Shown here one piece after another: positions 21,654 to 29,130 of a DNA stretch of 39,351 nucleotides; the stretch's first letter is position 1, and each line of letters starts with the position of its first letter. A model generated the notes under the pieces. The model was not told the origin of the DNA, searched no databases, and worked only from the letters and a program-made list of their open reading frames with translations. Made by a program: the position numbers and the translations under genes. The stretch comes from an uncultured bacterium (lineage in GTDB: Bacteria > Actinomycetota > Coriobacteriia > Coriobacteriales > Coriobacteriaceae). The stretch covers positions 1 to 39,351 of the forward strand of contig CATWBO010000023.1 of assembly GCA_958349055.1 (NCBI GenBank). The letters run 5' to 3'.

Positions 21654-21797
21654 ATGTCGAGTGAGGATTTTGTTCCTTGGGGAGCTTGGATTTGGGCTCT
21701 ACGTGGGACGGAATCCTCGCTCGTTTTGTTGATGGGACATTTTCCTCGCTCGGTTACCCACGGACCGTGCGCCCCGGCTATTGCATCTTCGTGGTGA
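21654..21797 (+). CDS. Possible 47-residue small protein, Trp-rich N-terminus
   Basis: A short open frame begins MSSEDFVPWGAWIWALRG and ends at TGA 21795. It has a consensus AAGGAGG 6 bases before its ATG, better than most start sites in the window. Three Trp lie within residues 9-14, followed by a hydrophobic stretch SSLVLLMGHF. No family is recognised. The opposite strand also carries an open frame (about 21999-21778) ending GKTTFTTKMQ, overlapping the same DNA, so the reading could equally be a non-coding repeat. Coding status is uncertain. Confidence 0.3.
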   Translation: MSSEDFVPWGAWIWALRGTESSLVLLMGHFPRSVTHGPCAPAIASSW

Positions 21798-22010
21798 AGG
21801 TCGTCTTGCCGGCGGCGATGTGCACGTGGAGTTGGGTTCGACTGTCGCAGCTGATGAGGACGCCGACTTCGAACGGGGCTCCCGGATGCCGAGCAAAGCG
21901 GAAACCTGTCACCCCGGGCTTCCGCACAGAGTCGATTAGGGGGAGGGACAACCTCGCCCGCGTCGTGCTTGCGATAGCTTGACAGGAATTATTACGCAAA
22001 ATCTAAGATG
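21798..22010. other. Unexplained intergenic segment before the ATPase gene
   Basis: No supported gene on the plus strand. A minus-strand frame of 73 codons (21999-21778, containing PGVTGFRFARHPGAPFEVGV) is open but has no clear Shine-Dalgarno. A TTGACA at 21979-21984 with TAAGAT at 22004-22009 (19-base gap) could be a promoter for the ATPase gene downstream. Confidence 0.4.
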
Positions 22011-22018
22011 TTTCAAAG

Positions 22019-22080
22019 ACGCGAAGTAGATGATATATTTTACTTCGCGTTTCCTAATGGTTTTGAATTTTGCGAAGTAG
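22019..22080 (+). promoter_or_regulatory. GCGAAGTA palindromic operator upstream of the ATPase gene
   Basis: ACGCGAAGTA (22019-22028) and TACTTCGCGT (22041-22050) form a perfect 10-bp inverted repeat around a 12-base AT spacer that includes a -10-like TATATT (22034-22039). A third half site, TGCGAAGTAG, lies at 22071-22080, directly before the start codon. The overlap of the palindrome with the -10 suggests repression or autoregulation. Confidence 0.6.
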
Positions 22081-22086
22081 GTTGCC

Positions 22087-23298
22087 ATGAAACTTATCGA
22101 TCGCCCGTTCTACATGAGCAAGCTTTCCAAGGTGGCAGGTACGCCTGATATCAAGGTGATCACCGGAATCAGGCGATGCGGAAAATCGAAATTGCTTGAG
22201 GCGTTTGCCAGCCAACTTCGTTCAAACGACCCCTCGGCCAACGTCATACACGTCAACTTCAATCTACTTGAGTTCGAGCCGTTGGCGGAATACCATGCGC
22301 TGCATACATATGTTGAAAAGCACTATATTGAGGGTTGCCGGAATATCGTCATGATCGACGAGGTCCAGATGTGTGAAGGGTTCGAGCGGGCTATCAACAG
22401 TCTTCATGCGTCAGAGAAATATGACATTTACATCACGGGGTCGAACGCCTTTCTTCTCTCAAGCGACCTCTCGACGTTGTTCACGGGAAGAACGGTGGAG
22501 ATCGAGGTCTTTCCGTTTTCACTTGCGGAGTTTTCGGCGTATCACGAGATCGCTTCTCCAGCCGAGGCCCTTGCTCGCTATGTCCGCGAGGGAGGAATGC
22601 CGGGTTCCTATATCTACCAGGACGAAAGGATGCGTTTCTCATACATCTCGGATGTGCTTGAAACTCTTATCCTGCGCGACATCAGACAAAAATATCGTAT
22701 ACGTAATGCAGAGCAGCTTAAACGTTCCTGCGAGTTCTTGATGGATAACGTCGGAAACATCTCTTCCCTCAAGGGGATGGCGGCCGAGCTGTCACGAGCG
22801 AACCTTAAGATAAGCGACAAGACGCTGGCTGTGTATATCGACTACCTGTGTAATGCGTTTGCGTTCTACCGGTTTCGTCGCTTTGACGTCTCAGGAAAGA
22901 AATACCTGTCGACGGGAGATAAATACTACCTGGCCGACCATTCGTTTCGCTACGCCGCGCTTGGCACGAAAAAGCTCGATTTTGGCCATGTTTACGAGAA
23001 TATGGTGGCAATCGAGCTTATGCGCCGCGGATGGGAGGTCTACGTGGGCGTTCTCTACCAAAAGGAAATAGACTTTGTCGCCATCAGGCGTGACCGCCGT
23101 GTCTATATCCAGGTGAGTGACGACATTTCCCAAGAAGCGACGCTTGAGCGTGAGCTTGATCCGCTGCGACGGATTCGAGACGCCTATCCCAAGTGCGTCA
23201 TCGCCCGAACAGGGCACGAAACGACTGATTGGGATGGCATTAAGGTCGTCGACCTGGCACGATGGCTTATGGGTGAATCAGGCGAGCTGGCCGTCTAG
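22087..23298 (+). CDS. ATP-binding protein, AAA_14/DUF4143 family
   Basis: 403 residues. Residues 20-150 are a P-loop ATPase: Walker A GIRRCGKS (27-34), Walker B IVMIDEVQ (near 92-100), sensor ITGSNAFLLS. The central segment GRTVEIEVFPFSLAEFSAY is family-typical, followed by a winged-helix-like linker. The C-terminal DUF4143 domain has a nuclease-like core (YENMVAIELMRRGWEVYVG, then EIDFVAIRRDRRVYIQVS). The acidic and D/E-x-K positions are partly replaced, as is common in this family, so nuclease activity is doubtful. Function of the family is largely unknown; it is often found in mobile or toxin-like contexts. Codon use is less GC-biased than neighbouring genes (ATA, AGA, AAA are frequent), suggesting transfer. 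It is bordered by palindromic elements on both sides. Confidence 0.88.
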   Translation: MKLIDRPFYMSKLSKVAGTPDIKVITGIRRCGKSKLLEAFASQLRSNDPSANVIHVNFNLLEFEPLAEYHALHTYVEKHYIEGCRNIVMIDEVQMCEGFERAINSLHASEKYDIYITGSNAFLLSSDLSTLFTGRTVEIEVFPFSLAEFSAYHEIASPAEALARYVREGGMPGSYIYQDERMRFSYISDVLETLILRDIRQKYRIRNAEQLKRSCEFLMDNVGNISSLKGMAAELSRANLKISDKTLAVYIDYLCNAFAFYRFRRFDVSGKKYLSTGDKYYLADHSFRYAALGTKKLDFGHVYENMVAIELMRRGWEVYVGVLYQKEIDFVAIRRDRRVYIQVSDDISQEATLERELDPLRRIRDAYPKCVIARTGHETTDWDGIKVVDLARWLMGESGELAV

Positions 23299-23396
23299 CA
23301 CGCGATGACGCGGGCTGAAACGAACGAGCGAGGATATCTAAACCCAGTAACGAAACAACTCACCACCCTCCGTCAACCTTCCATTCCAAACCAAAT

Positions 23397-23604
23397 CAGC
23401 CAATGTACGTCATGGCAATCCCCGGTAGGTCGAAGGTGCTCTGCGGCGGCCCGGTGTTTTCATCTGAACGACTTTGCAAAGCAACCGGGCCAATTTATTT
23501 CAGCCAACGTACGTCATAGCAATCCCCGGTAGGTCGCAGGGCGCTTCGCGGGCGGGCCAGGCTTTATCTGAACGACTTTGCGAAGCAACCGGAGTGAAGA
23601 TAAA
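23397..23604 (+). repeat. Two tandem copies of a ~104-bp intergenic repeat
   Basis: The copies begin at 23397 and 23501 (CAGCCAAYGTACGTCATRGC in both) and are 104 bases apart throughout. Both contain CAATCCCCGGTAGGTCG and ATCTGAACGACTTTGC followed by AAGCAACCGG. The middle sections differ: copy 1 can form only an 8-bp stem (GGCCCGGT 23448, ACCGGGCC 23484), copy 2 a 30-bp stem. No gene is present between 23299 and 23722. Confidence 0.85.
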
Positions 23605-23627
23605 GCCTGGCCCGCCCGCGAAGCGCC
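23540..23627 (+). repeat. Long palindrome with conserved loop, element 2
   Basis: Perfect 30-bp arms at 23540-23569 and 23598-23627 (beginning GGCGCTTCGCGGGCGGGCCA) enclose a 28-base loop, GAACGACTTTGC through CCGGAGTGA. The loop matches the minus strand of element 1 at 21524-21556. It may also separate ATPase transcription from purE. Confidence 0.9.
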
Positions 23628-23653
23628 ACAAAGACCGCAGGGACGGGAGCAGC

Positions 23654-23659
23654 TATACT
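23654..23659 (+). promoter_or_regulatory. Likely -10 of the purE promoter
   Basis: TATACT lies 63 bases before the purE ATG, just downstream of the palindromic element. No good -35 is visible at 17 bases. A small hairpin ACTAC/GTAGT follows immediately. Confidence 0.4.
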
Positions 23660-23722
23660 ACTCTCAGTAGTTAAGGGTCGCGGATTCGCTGCGTCACCGC
23701 TCTCAACAGGAGGTCTTTGTTT

Positions 23723-24187
23723 ATGGCAGATCAAAAGCCGGTTGTCGGGATCATCATGGGTTCCAAGTCCGATCTGGGCGTTATGGAAGGCTGCACCGCC
23801 GAGCTCGAGGCGCTGGGTGTGCCCTATGAGCTCGTGATCGCGAGTGCGCACCGCACGCCGGCGAAGGTCCACGAGTGGGCCTCGACTGCTGCCGACCGCG
23901 GCATCAAGGTGATTATTGCTGCCGCCGGCAAGGCCGCTCACTTGGGTGGTGTCGTGGCGGCCTTTACGCCGTTGCCGGTCATCGGCGTGCCTATGAAGAC
24001 GAGTGACCTGGGCGGCATGGATTCGCTGCTGTCGATGGTGCAGATGCCTTCCGGCGTACCCGTGGCCTGCGTTGCCATCAACGGCGCCAAGAACGCCGCC
24101 ATCTATGCCACGCAGATTCTGGGTGCTTGCGACCCCGAGTACCGCAAGGTTATCGAGAAGATGAAGCAGGAGATGGCTGACGCCTAA
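23723..24187 (+). CDS. purE: N5-carboxyaminoimidazole ribonucleotide mutase (PurE, class I)
   Basis: 154 residues, the usual class I length. It converts N5-CAIR to CAIR in purine synthesis, usually with PurK, which is not in this window. Signature motifs are intact: VGIIMGSKSDLGVME near residues 9-23, IASAHRTP near 44-51, and IIAAAGKAAHLGGVVAAFTP near 66-85, with the active-site Ser/Asp and His. The ATG at 23723 follows AGGAGG by 9 bases; a slightly upstream start has no better support. It may be cotranscribed with the sortase gene 35 bases downstream. Confidence 0.98.
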   Translation: MADQKPVVGIIMGSKSDLGVMEGCTAELEALGVPYELVIASAHRTPAKVHEWASTAADRGIKVIIAAAGKAAHLGGVVAAFTPLPVIGVPMKTSDLGGMDSLLSMVQMPSGVPVACVAINGAKNAAIYATQILGACDPEYRKVIEKMKQEMADA

Positions 24188-24222
24188 GCGTTCCGCCGTT
24201 TCACCGCAGTATAAGGAGAGCC

Positions 24223-25221
24223 ATGTCCGATTATCAGGGAAAACGATTCAAGGCTTCTCAGATTCCCGATCCGTCGAAGCCGGGTGCTGCCCATGCGGCG
24301 CAGCAGGGTCGGACATCCTCTCCTCAGCAGCCGCGCGCGCCGCGCCCAGTGACACCGGCGACGCATCGTCGACAGGACGCGCCGGCCGCATATCGTCCTT
24401 CGTCTTATAGCTCCGCTAAGAAGCCGCCCCGGTCTTCATCGCATGCCGCGCCGTCGGATTACACCGAGCCGCCGCGCAAAAAGCGCCGCTCCATTATTCC
24501 CATTCTGCTCATCATCATCGGTATCGGCCTGATTGTCGCCGCCGCCGCTATCTTTATTAATGCCCAGATTGGCTACAAGCAGGCGAGCGAGTCGTATCAA
24601 AAGATCGAAAAGCAATATGTGAGCGACAAGGACGCCAGTGGCGTGCCGATTATCGACTTTGATGCGCTTGCTCAGACGAACCCCGAGATTGTGGGTTGGA
24701 TTTACGTGCCGGGAACCAACATCAACTATCCCGTGGTGCAGACCAACAACAACTCCAAATACCTCAACACGCTGTTCGACGGAACGGCTAACGCGTCCGG
24801 TGCCATTTTCCTGGATAGCGATGACACCGCGCCGGGAATGGTCGACCAGCAGACCACGATCTACGGCCACCATATGAACGATGGGTCGATGTTCAACGTG
24901 ATTTCGGACACCACTGATCAGGCGACGTTCGATAGCATTGAATATGTGTACTACATCACGCGCGATGCGACGTATAAGCTGCGTCCGCTGGCGACCAAGG
25001 TGGTCGAGGACACGTATGCCAAGGCGCGCACGACCAATTTTGAGGGCGATGATGGGCTGACGAATTATCTGTCCGAGATGCTCGATGGCGCCTCTGCCGC
25101 GGCAAGCGACGCGAGCGATCGTGCAGCTTCGGCAACCAAGGTCGTGACGCTTGTGACCTGCCGCTCGCTTTCACTGAGCAACACGCGCGCCGTCATGGTG
25201 CTCACGCCGGTCGAAGAATAA
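24223..25221 (+). CDS. Class B sortase
   Basis: 332 residues. Residues 1-88 are a Pro/Ser/Arg-rich cytoplasmic tail, longer than usual. A basic cluster RKKRR precedes the TM anchor at about 91-112. The catalytic domain has ENxxIVGWIYVPGTNINYPVVQ-type features (NPEIVGWI, NYPVVQTNNNSKYL), the catalytic His in YGHHM (near 216), Cys313 in LVTCRS and Arg322 in SNTR. These mark a class B enzyme, which anchors proteins or pilins through a transpeptidation at an NPQTN-like or related motif. No sorting-signal protein or pilin gene lies in the window, so the substrate is unknown. It follows purE and precedes the MoaE-like gene. Confidence 0.93.
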   Translation: MSDYQGKRFKASQIPDPSKPGAAHAAQQGRTSSPQQPRAPRPVTPATHRRQDAPAAYRPSSYSSAKKPPRSSSHAAPSDYTEPPRKKRRSIIPILLIIIGIGLIVAAAAIFINAQIGYKQASESYQKIEKQYVSDKDASGVPIIDFDALAQTNPEIVGWIYVPGTNINYPVVQTNNNSKYLNTLFDGTANASGAIFLDSDDTAPGMVDQQTTIYGHHMNDGSMFNVISDTTDQATFDSIEYVYYITRDATYKLRPLATKVVEDTYAKARTTNFEGDDGLTNYLSEMLDGASAAASDASDRAASATKVVTLVTCRSLSLSNTRAVMVLTPVEE

Positions 25222-25254
25222 AGTAGCTGCTTGAGCAATCAAAAGGGAGAAATA

Positions 25255-25671
25255 ATGCTAGAGAGTGGCAAATCGATGCCTTCTGTCGATGCTTGGCTGC
25301 GCGAGGCCAAGGCTGATGCTTCGGCGTCCGGGTGCGGCATGTATCTGACACATAACGGTGTGGTTCGCGCGACGCCCAAGTCCGAGGTGCGCGGGATCGA
25401 GACCGATGGTGTGGCGCCCGGGCGCAAAGTTGGCGGCATGGTGTTTGACTACGATGCCGAAAAAGTGCGGTCTGCTATCGAGGCGACGCGCGCGATGCCC
25501 GGTATCGGCTATGTTCGCGTGTGGCTGGCAAGTGGCGAGCTTTCCGTGGGCGATGACATCATGCTTGTACTCATCGGTGGAGACATTCGCCCACACGTGG
25601 TCGATGCCCTGCAGGCGCTTGTCGGCACCATTAAGAATGAGTGTGTGAACGAGATCGAGCGCGAGGCATAG
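25255..25671 (+). CDS. MoaE-like protein (degenerate molybdopterin synthase large subunit)
   Basis: 138 residues from the ATG at 25255 (GGGAGA upstream); an in-frame TTG at 25231 is less likely. It has the MoaE layout: GVVR near residue 32 in place of GAVR, then the segment SGELSVGDDIMLVLIGGDIRPHVVDALQALVGTIKNE, which aligns with the MoaE segment GxLxIGExxVxVxVxxxHRxxAFxAxxxxxDxxK. The first catalytic-region Lys is present (TIKNE), but the His of HR is replaced by IR and the usual second Lys (in the WKKE motif) is missing. MoaE transfers sulfur into molybdopterin; these losses suggest altered or no catalysis. It sits downstream of the sortase by 33 bases and before a terminator. Confidence 0.65.
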   Translation: MLESGKSMPSVDAWLREAKADASASGCGMYLTHNGVVRATPKSEVRGIETDGVAPGRKVGGMVFDYDAEKVRSAIEATRAMPGIGYVRVWLASGELSVGDDIMLVLIGGDIRPHVVDALQALVGTIKNECVNEIEREA

Positions 25672-25703
25672 GGCTTCGCGATCAATTCGATTCCATCTAT
25701 AGC

Positions 25704-25742
25704 AAAAACCCGCTGGCAGATTGGCCTGTCAGCGGGTTTTCT
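25704..25742. terminator. Bidirectional terminator between convergent genes
   Basis: AAAACCCGCTG and CAGCGGGTTTT form a stem with T and A runs on both strands. It lies between the MoaE-like gene and the minus-strand CmpB-type gene, whose 3' ends converge. Confidence 0.9.
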
Positions 25743-25774
25743 TATGCGTTGGAGAATCTCGGCATCGCGTAGCG

Positions 25775-27004
25775 CTACACGCGCGTCGCATCCTTGGGGC
25801 TCATGGTCATGCTCTGGAAGCGGTTTTCCATGTACTCGTTGTCGAAGTACTTGCCATAGAACTGCGCGACGGGAATATCCGGCTCCGTGCCGTTGACGCG
25901 CTGGTACCAATAGTCAAGCGACTGCAGCGTCATAACACCGTCGACCAGCATGATGATGGTGAAGATGACGGTTGCCGAGTAGCGGCTCTTCCACGGAATC
26001 ATGTTGATGAGCTTGAGCAGCCTCGGCAGCAGCAGCTTGATCCAGATGAGTCCACCTAGGCCCCACAGGCAGGCAAAGCCCGTGCAGGTGCGGCCGCCCG
26101 TAAGCACGGCGATGGGGTCGGGCATGCCAAAGAGCTTCATGTGCGAGTAGCTCCACGAGACCACGCCGAACGAGGTTTGCATAAACCAGCCCACGAACAC
26201 CTCAAAGCTTGCGCCGAGCAAGGCGCTCACCAGGAAAATGATGATGGGGTTCTTTTTATAGAAGCGGTTGAGCACCATGGTCATGAGCACGGCGCCAAAG
26301 CCATAGATGGGGCTGAAGGGGCCAAACAGCATGCCGGCACGATCCTGGTAGACGCCGGGGTCGTCGACCGTCATGTGCCAGATGTCCTCGGCGATCAGGC
26401 CGAGTATGCAGCAGACGAAGAACACCCAGAACAGGTTGAAGTAGTTGAGCTTGATATAGCCCTCGCCGGTTTCGTCGCGACCGAGCATGCCCTCGGCTGC
26501 GGCGTCGCGGTCGAGCATCTCCTGCAGGCGGCGCTGCAGCTCGCGCTCCTGGCGCAGCGTGGGATCGACGGTGGCCGAAAGCGCAACGAGGATGACGAGC
26601 TGGATGGCGGGACGCAGCAAGAAGGGCCCGATGCCCTGGAGCATCACGTCGACCAAAAGCTCGATGACGGTGAACGCGATGAGGATATAGGAGAGGCGGG
26701 CGGCATTGCGGCGCTGGTTCTTGATGAGGTCCAGGCCAAAGATGATCAAGATGACGGCACTGGCAGCCGAGAGCATGATGCCGGCGACAATCAGTCCGAT
26801 CGCGACCAGCATGTTGTCGCCGAGCTTTTCGGCGGCGTTGCCGTTAACAAGCGAGGTGATGACTTGCCACATAAAGGCGGCGACCGACGGGAGCGTACTC
26901 ACGCCAGTTAGGATGCACAGGATTGCGTATACCTTGATGACAAGCGGGATCTTCTTGACCTCCGTGGCGCTGGGGACGCTGGGGTCGAGTTGGTTTTGAT
27001 CCAT
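25775..27004 (-). CDS. Putative membrane protein, CmpB-type (ABC_trans_CmpB)
   Basis: 409 residues from the ATG at 27004, preceded by AAAGG; a longer upstream reading has no ribosome-binding site and includes a region of divergent promoters. The N-terminal half carries about four TM segments (for example IPLVIKVYAILCILTGVSTL, VAIGLIVAGIMLSAASAVIL). A charged linker LRQERELQRRLQEMLDRD follows near residue 185. The C-terminal half has further TM segments with GPFSPIYGFGAV and SFEVFVGWFMQ, and WSYSHMKLFG, typical of the CmpB-type domain (PF06541). These proteins are annotated as putative ABC-transport permeases, but no ATPase gene lies next to this one, so the role is uncertain. Confidence 0.8.
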   Translation of the reverse strand: MDQNQLDPSVPSATEVKKIPLVIKVYAILCILTGVSTLPSVAAFMWQVITSLVNGNAAEKLGDNMLVAIGLIVAGIMLSAASAVILIIFGLDLIKNQRRNAARLSYILIAFTVIELLVDVMLQGIGPFLLRPAIQLVILVALSATVDPTLRQERELQRRLQEMLDRDAAAEGMLGRDETGEGYIKLNYFNLFWVFFVCCILGLIAEDIWHMTVDDPGVYQDRAGMLFGPFSPIYGFGAVLMTMVLNRFYKKNPIIIFLVSALLGASFEVFVGWFMQTSFGVVSWSYSHMKLFGMPDPIAVLTGGRTCTGFACLWGLGGLIWIKLLLPRLLKLINMIPWKSRYSATVIFTIIMLVDGVMTLQSLDYWYQRVNGTEPDIPVAQFYGKYFDNEYMENRFQSMTMSPKDATRV

Positions 27005-27035
27005 AGAAAAGTAACCTTTCTCGTTATGTTGTGGC

Positions 27036-27041
27036 TTATAA
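27036..27041 (-). promoter_or_regulatory. Possible -10 of the CmpB-type gene
   Basis: TTATAA on the minus strand lies 31 bases before the ATG at 27004. No clear -35 is visible. It occupies the 300-base divergent region shared with purF, which otherwise holds no gene. Confidence 0.35.
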
Positions 27042-27256
27042 GGATACGCCGCCGACCAGCCGAAAGACAGGACGAACGTCCCAATTGCAACAATGTAATC
27101 TCCAACGGTGGACGAGAGGTGCCGTGGCGTGGATTGGAGCGGAGCTGCCGTCCACGTCATGTAGCCAAATAAATGTTTGGTCACAAAACGGATTATTAGC
27201 TCGGTGGGCTTTTAAAAAGCGCTGCTCATGCGCTGGGGAGCGCGTCGCGCCGTGCG

Positions 27257-27262
27257 TATAAT
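27257..27262 (+). promoter_or_regulatory. Likely -10 of the purF promoter
   Basis: A consensus TATAAT lies 41 bases before the purF ATG. The -35 position at 17 bases (TGGGGA, 27234-27239) matches only partly. Confidence 0.55.
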
Positions 27263-27303
27263 AAGGCGGGTAACGCCAAAATACGAGGCTCTGAGGGGAT
27301 GCC

Positions 27304-28974
27304 ATGTCTCAAGAAACCATCCGCGCGGCCGAGCGTGCCGCGGGACAGGTGAACGCCATGTCGACGTATGATCCGGACTCCGACCAGCTGCATGAGGAAT
27401 GCGGCGTTTTTGGTGTCTGGGCGCCCGATCGCGACGTGGCTCGATTGACGTACTTTGGCCTGCGTGCACTGCAGCACCGTGGCCAAGAATCGGCGGGAAT
27501 CGCCGTGGGTGACGGCGGTACGGTTATGGTCCGCAAGGATCTGGGCCTGCTCGACCGCGTGTTCTCCAATGCCGACTTGTCGACACTCTCCGGTCAGCTG
27601 GCCGTGGGTCATGTGCGCTACGGCACCGCCGGCGCCAAGAGCTGGGAAGCCTCTCAGCCGCACCTCTCTACCATCAATAGCGTCATTATCGCGCTCGCGC
27701 ACAACGGCACCCTCGTCAACACCGACGAGCTGCGCCGCCAGCTGATCGAGCTGGGCGTGCCGTTCCTCTCCAACTCGGATTCCGAGGTCGCGACCAAGCT
27801 CATCGGCTACTTTACCCAGCGTACGGGCCATCTGCGCGAGGGCATTCGCAAGACCATGGAGCTCGTGCGCGGCGGTTATGCCATGACGCTCATCAATGAG
27901 CAGGCACTCTACGCCTTCCGCGACCCGCACGGCATTCGCCCGCTCGTGTTGGGCAAGCTGGTGGACGAGGGCCTGGACCAGGCCGATGCGGCATCCGTTT
28001 CGCAGCTGCCGTCGCAGGACGGCGCCGCGACGGTTGGCGCCACCACCCATGCCACCCGCGCCGGCGGCTGGGTCGTCGCCTCCGAGACTTGTGCGCTCGA
28101 CATTGTGGGCGCCGAGTACGTCCGCGACGTCCGTCCCGGCGAGATTTTGCGCATCAGCGCCGAGGGCCTTGTGTCCGAGCAGGGCGTGCCTGCTGCCGAG
28201 GAGCCTGCTAACTGCATCTTTGAGCAGGTCTACTTCGCTCGTCCCGATTCCATCATGAACGGCAAGAGCGTCTACGCCTGCCGTTATGACATGGGTCGTC
28301 AGCTGGCACATGAGGAGCCCGTCGAGGCCGACCTGGTCATCGGCGTGCCCGACTCCGGCCTGCCGCCCGCGGAGGGCTATTCGCACGAGAGCGGTATTCC
28401 CTTTGGCGAGGGCCTTATCAAGAACCGCTATGTGGGCCGTACGTTCATCGAGCCTACACAGGAGTTGCGCGCCATGGGCGTGCGTATGAAACTCAACCCG
28501 CTGCGCGATAACATCGAGGGCAAGCGCCTAGTCGTCATCGACGACTCCATCGTGCGCGGCACCACCATGGTGCAGCTCGTCAAGATGCTGCGCAACGCCG
28601 GCGCCAAGGAGATTCACATTCGCATCAACTCGCCCGAGGTCATCTGGCCGTGCTTCTACGGTATCGATACCGACGTGCAGTCGCAGCTTATCAGCGCCAA
28701 TAAGACGGTCGACGAGATTTGCGAGTACATCGGCGCCGATTCGCTGGCCTTCCTTTCGGTCGAGGGTCTGCTGAAGGTCATGCCCAAGGGCGGCTACTGC
28801 GACGCGTGCTTTACCGGCCGCTACCCCGTGGCGATTCCCGAGAGCTTTGGCCGCGACAAGTTCATGGAGGGCTTTAAGCCCCGTAACCTGGACAAGCCGC
28901 TGCACTTTGACGACGACGCCGTGGTCGAGAAATACGTCGATCGCAGCTGGGAAGAGGAGCACGGCGAGGCCTAA
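27304..28974 (+). CDS. purF: Amidophosphoribosyltransferase
   Basis: 556 residues. It commits PRPP to purine synthesis by making phosphoribosylamine from glutamine. The N-terminal Ntn glutaminase starts at Cys33 (HEECGVFGVW) after a 32-residue propeptide that would be cleaved off. ALQHRGQESAGIA is intact. The PRTase loop VVIDDSIVRGTT lies near residue 410. All four Fe-S ligand positions of the Bacillus-type enzyme are present: NCIFEQVYFARPDS, a Cys in WPCFYG, and both Cys of GYCDACFTGRYP. Between about 219 and 255 is an extra Ala/Gln/Thr-rich loop of about 30 residues before GGWVVASETCA. ATG 27304 was chosen, but ATG 27358 with AGGTGA close upstream is also credible; it would shorten the propeptide to 14 residues. 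Confidence 0.97.
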   Translation: MSQETIRAAERAAGQVNAMSTYDPDSDQLHEECGVFGVWAPDRDVARLTYFGLRALQHRGQESAGIAVGDGGTVMVRKDLGLLDRVFSNADLSTLSGQLAVGHVRYGTAGAKSWEASQPHLSTINSVIIALAHNGTLVNTDELRRQLIELGVPFLSNSDSEVATKLIGYFTQRTGHLREGIRKTMELVRGGYAMTLINEQALYAFRDPHGIRPLVLGKLVDEGLDQADAASVSQLPSQDGAATVGATTHATRAGGWVVASETCALDIVGAEYVRDVRPGEILRISAEGLVSEQGVPAAEEPANCIFEQVYFARPDSIMNGKSVYACRYDMGRQLAHEEPVEADLVIGVPDSGLPPAEGYSHESGIPFGEGLIKNRYVGRTFIEPTQELRAMGVRMKLNPLRDNIEGKRLVVIDDSIVRGTTMVQLVKMLRNAGAKEIHIRINSPEVIWPCFYGIDTDVQSQLISANKTVDEICEYIGADSLAFLSVEGLLKVMPKGGYCDACFTGRYPVAIPESFGRDKFMEGFKPRNLDKPLHFDDDAVVEKYVDRSWEEEHGEA

Positions 28975-29019
28975 AACCTGCCAAAAGGGGACAGGTTTAT
29001 TTTAGTAGGTTTTACCTGC
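28974..29019 (+). repeat. REP-like hairpin with GGGGACAG loop, copy 2
   Basis: AAACCTG (28974-28980, overlapping the last base of purF) pairs with CAGGTTT (28992-28998). The loop and stem edge read GGGGACAGG. A second small hairpin GTAGGT/ACCTGC (29005-29019) follows. It lies between purF and purM and could reduce readthrough. Confidence 0.7.
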
Positions 29020-29130
29020 TGTTTTGTTGATATGGCGGTGCGAGCTGCTATGGCGCGCGCCGAAATGAACGCAACTATGAGTACCGTTTGTCGCTCGCGT
29101 GGCGAACGGTAGTGGGAGAGGAAGGCTCAG

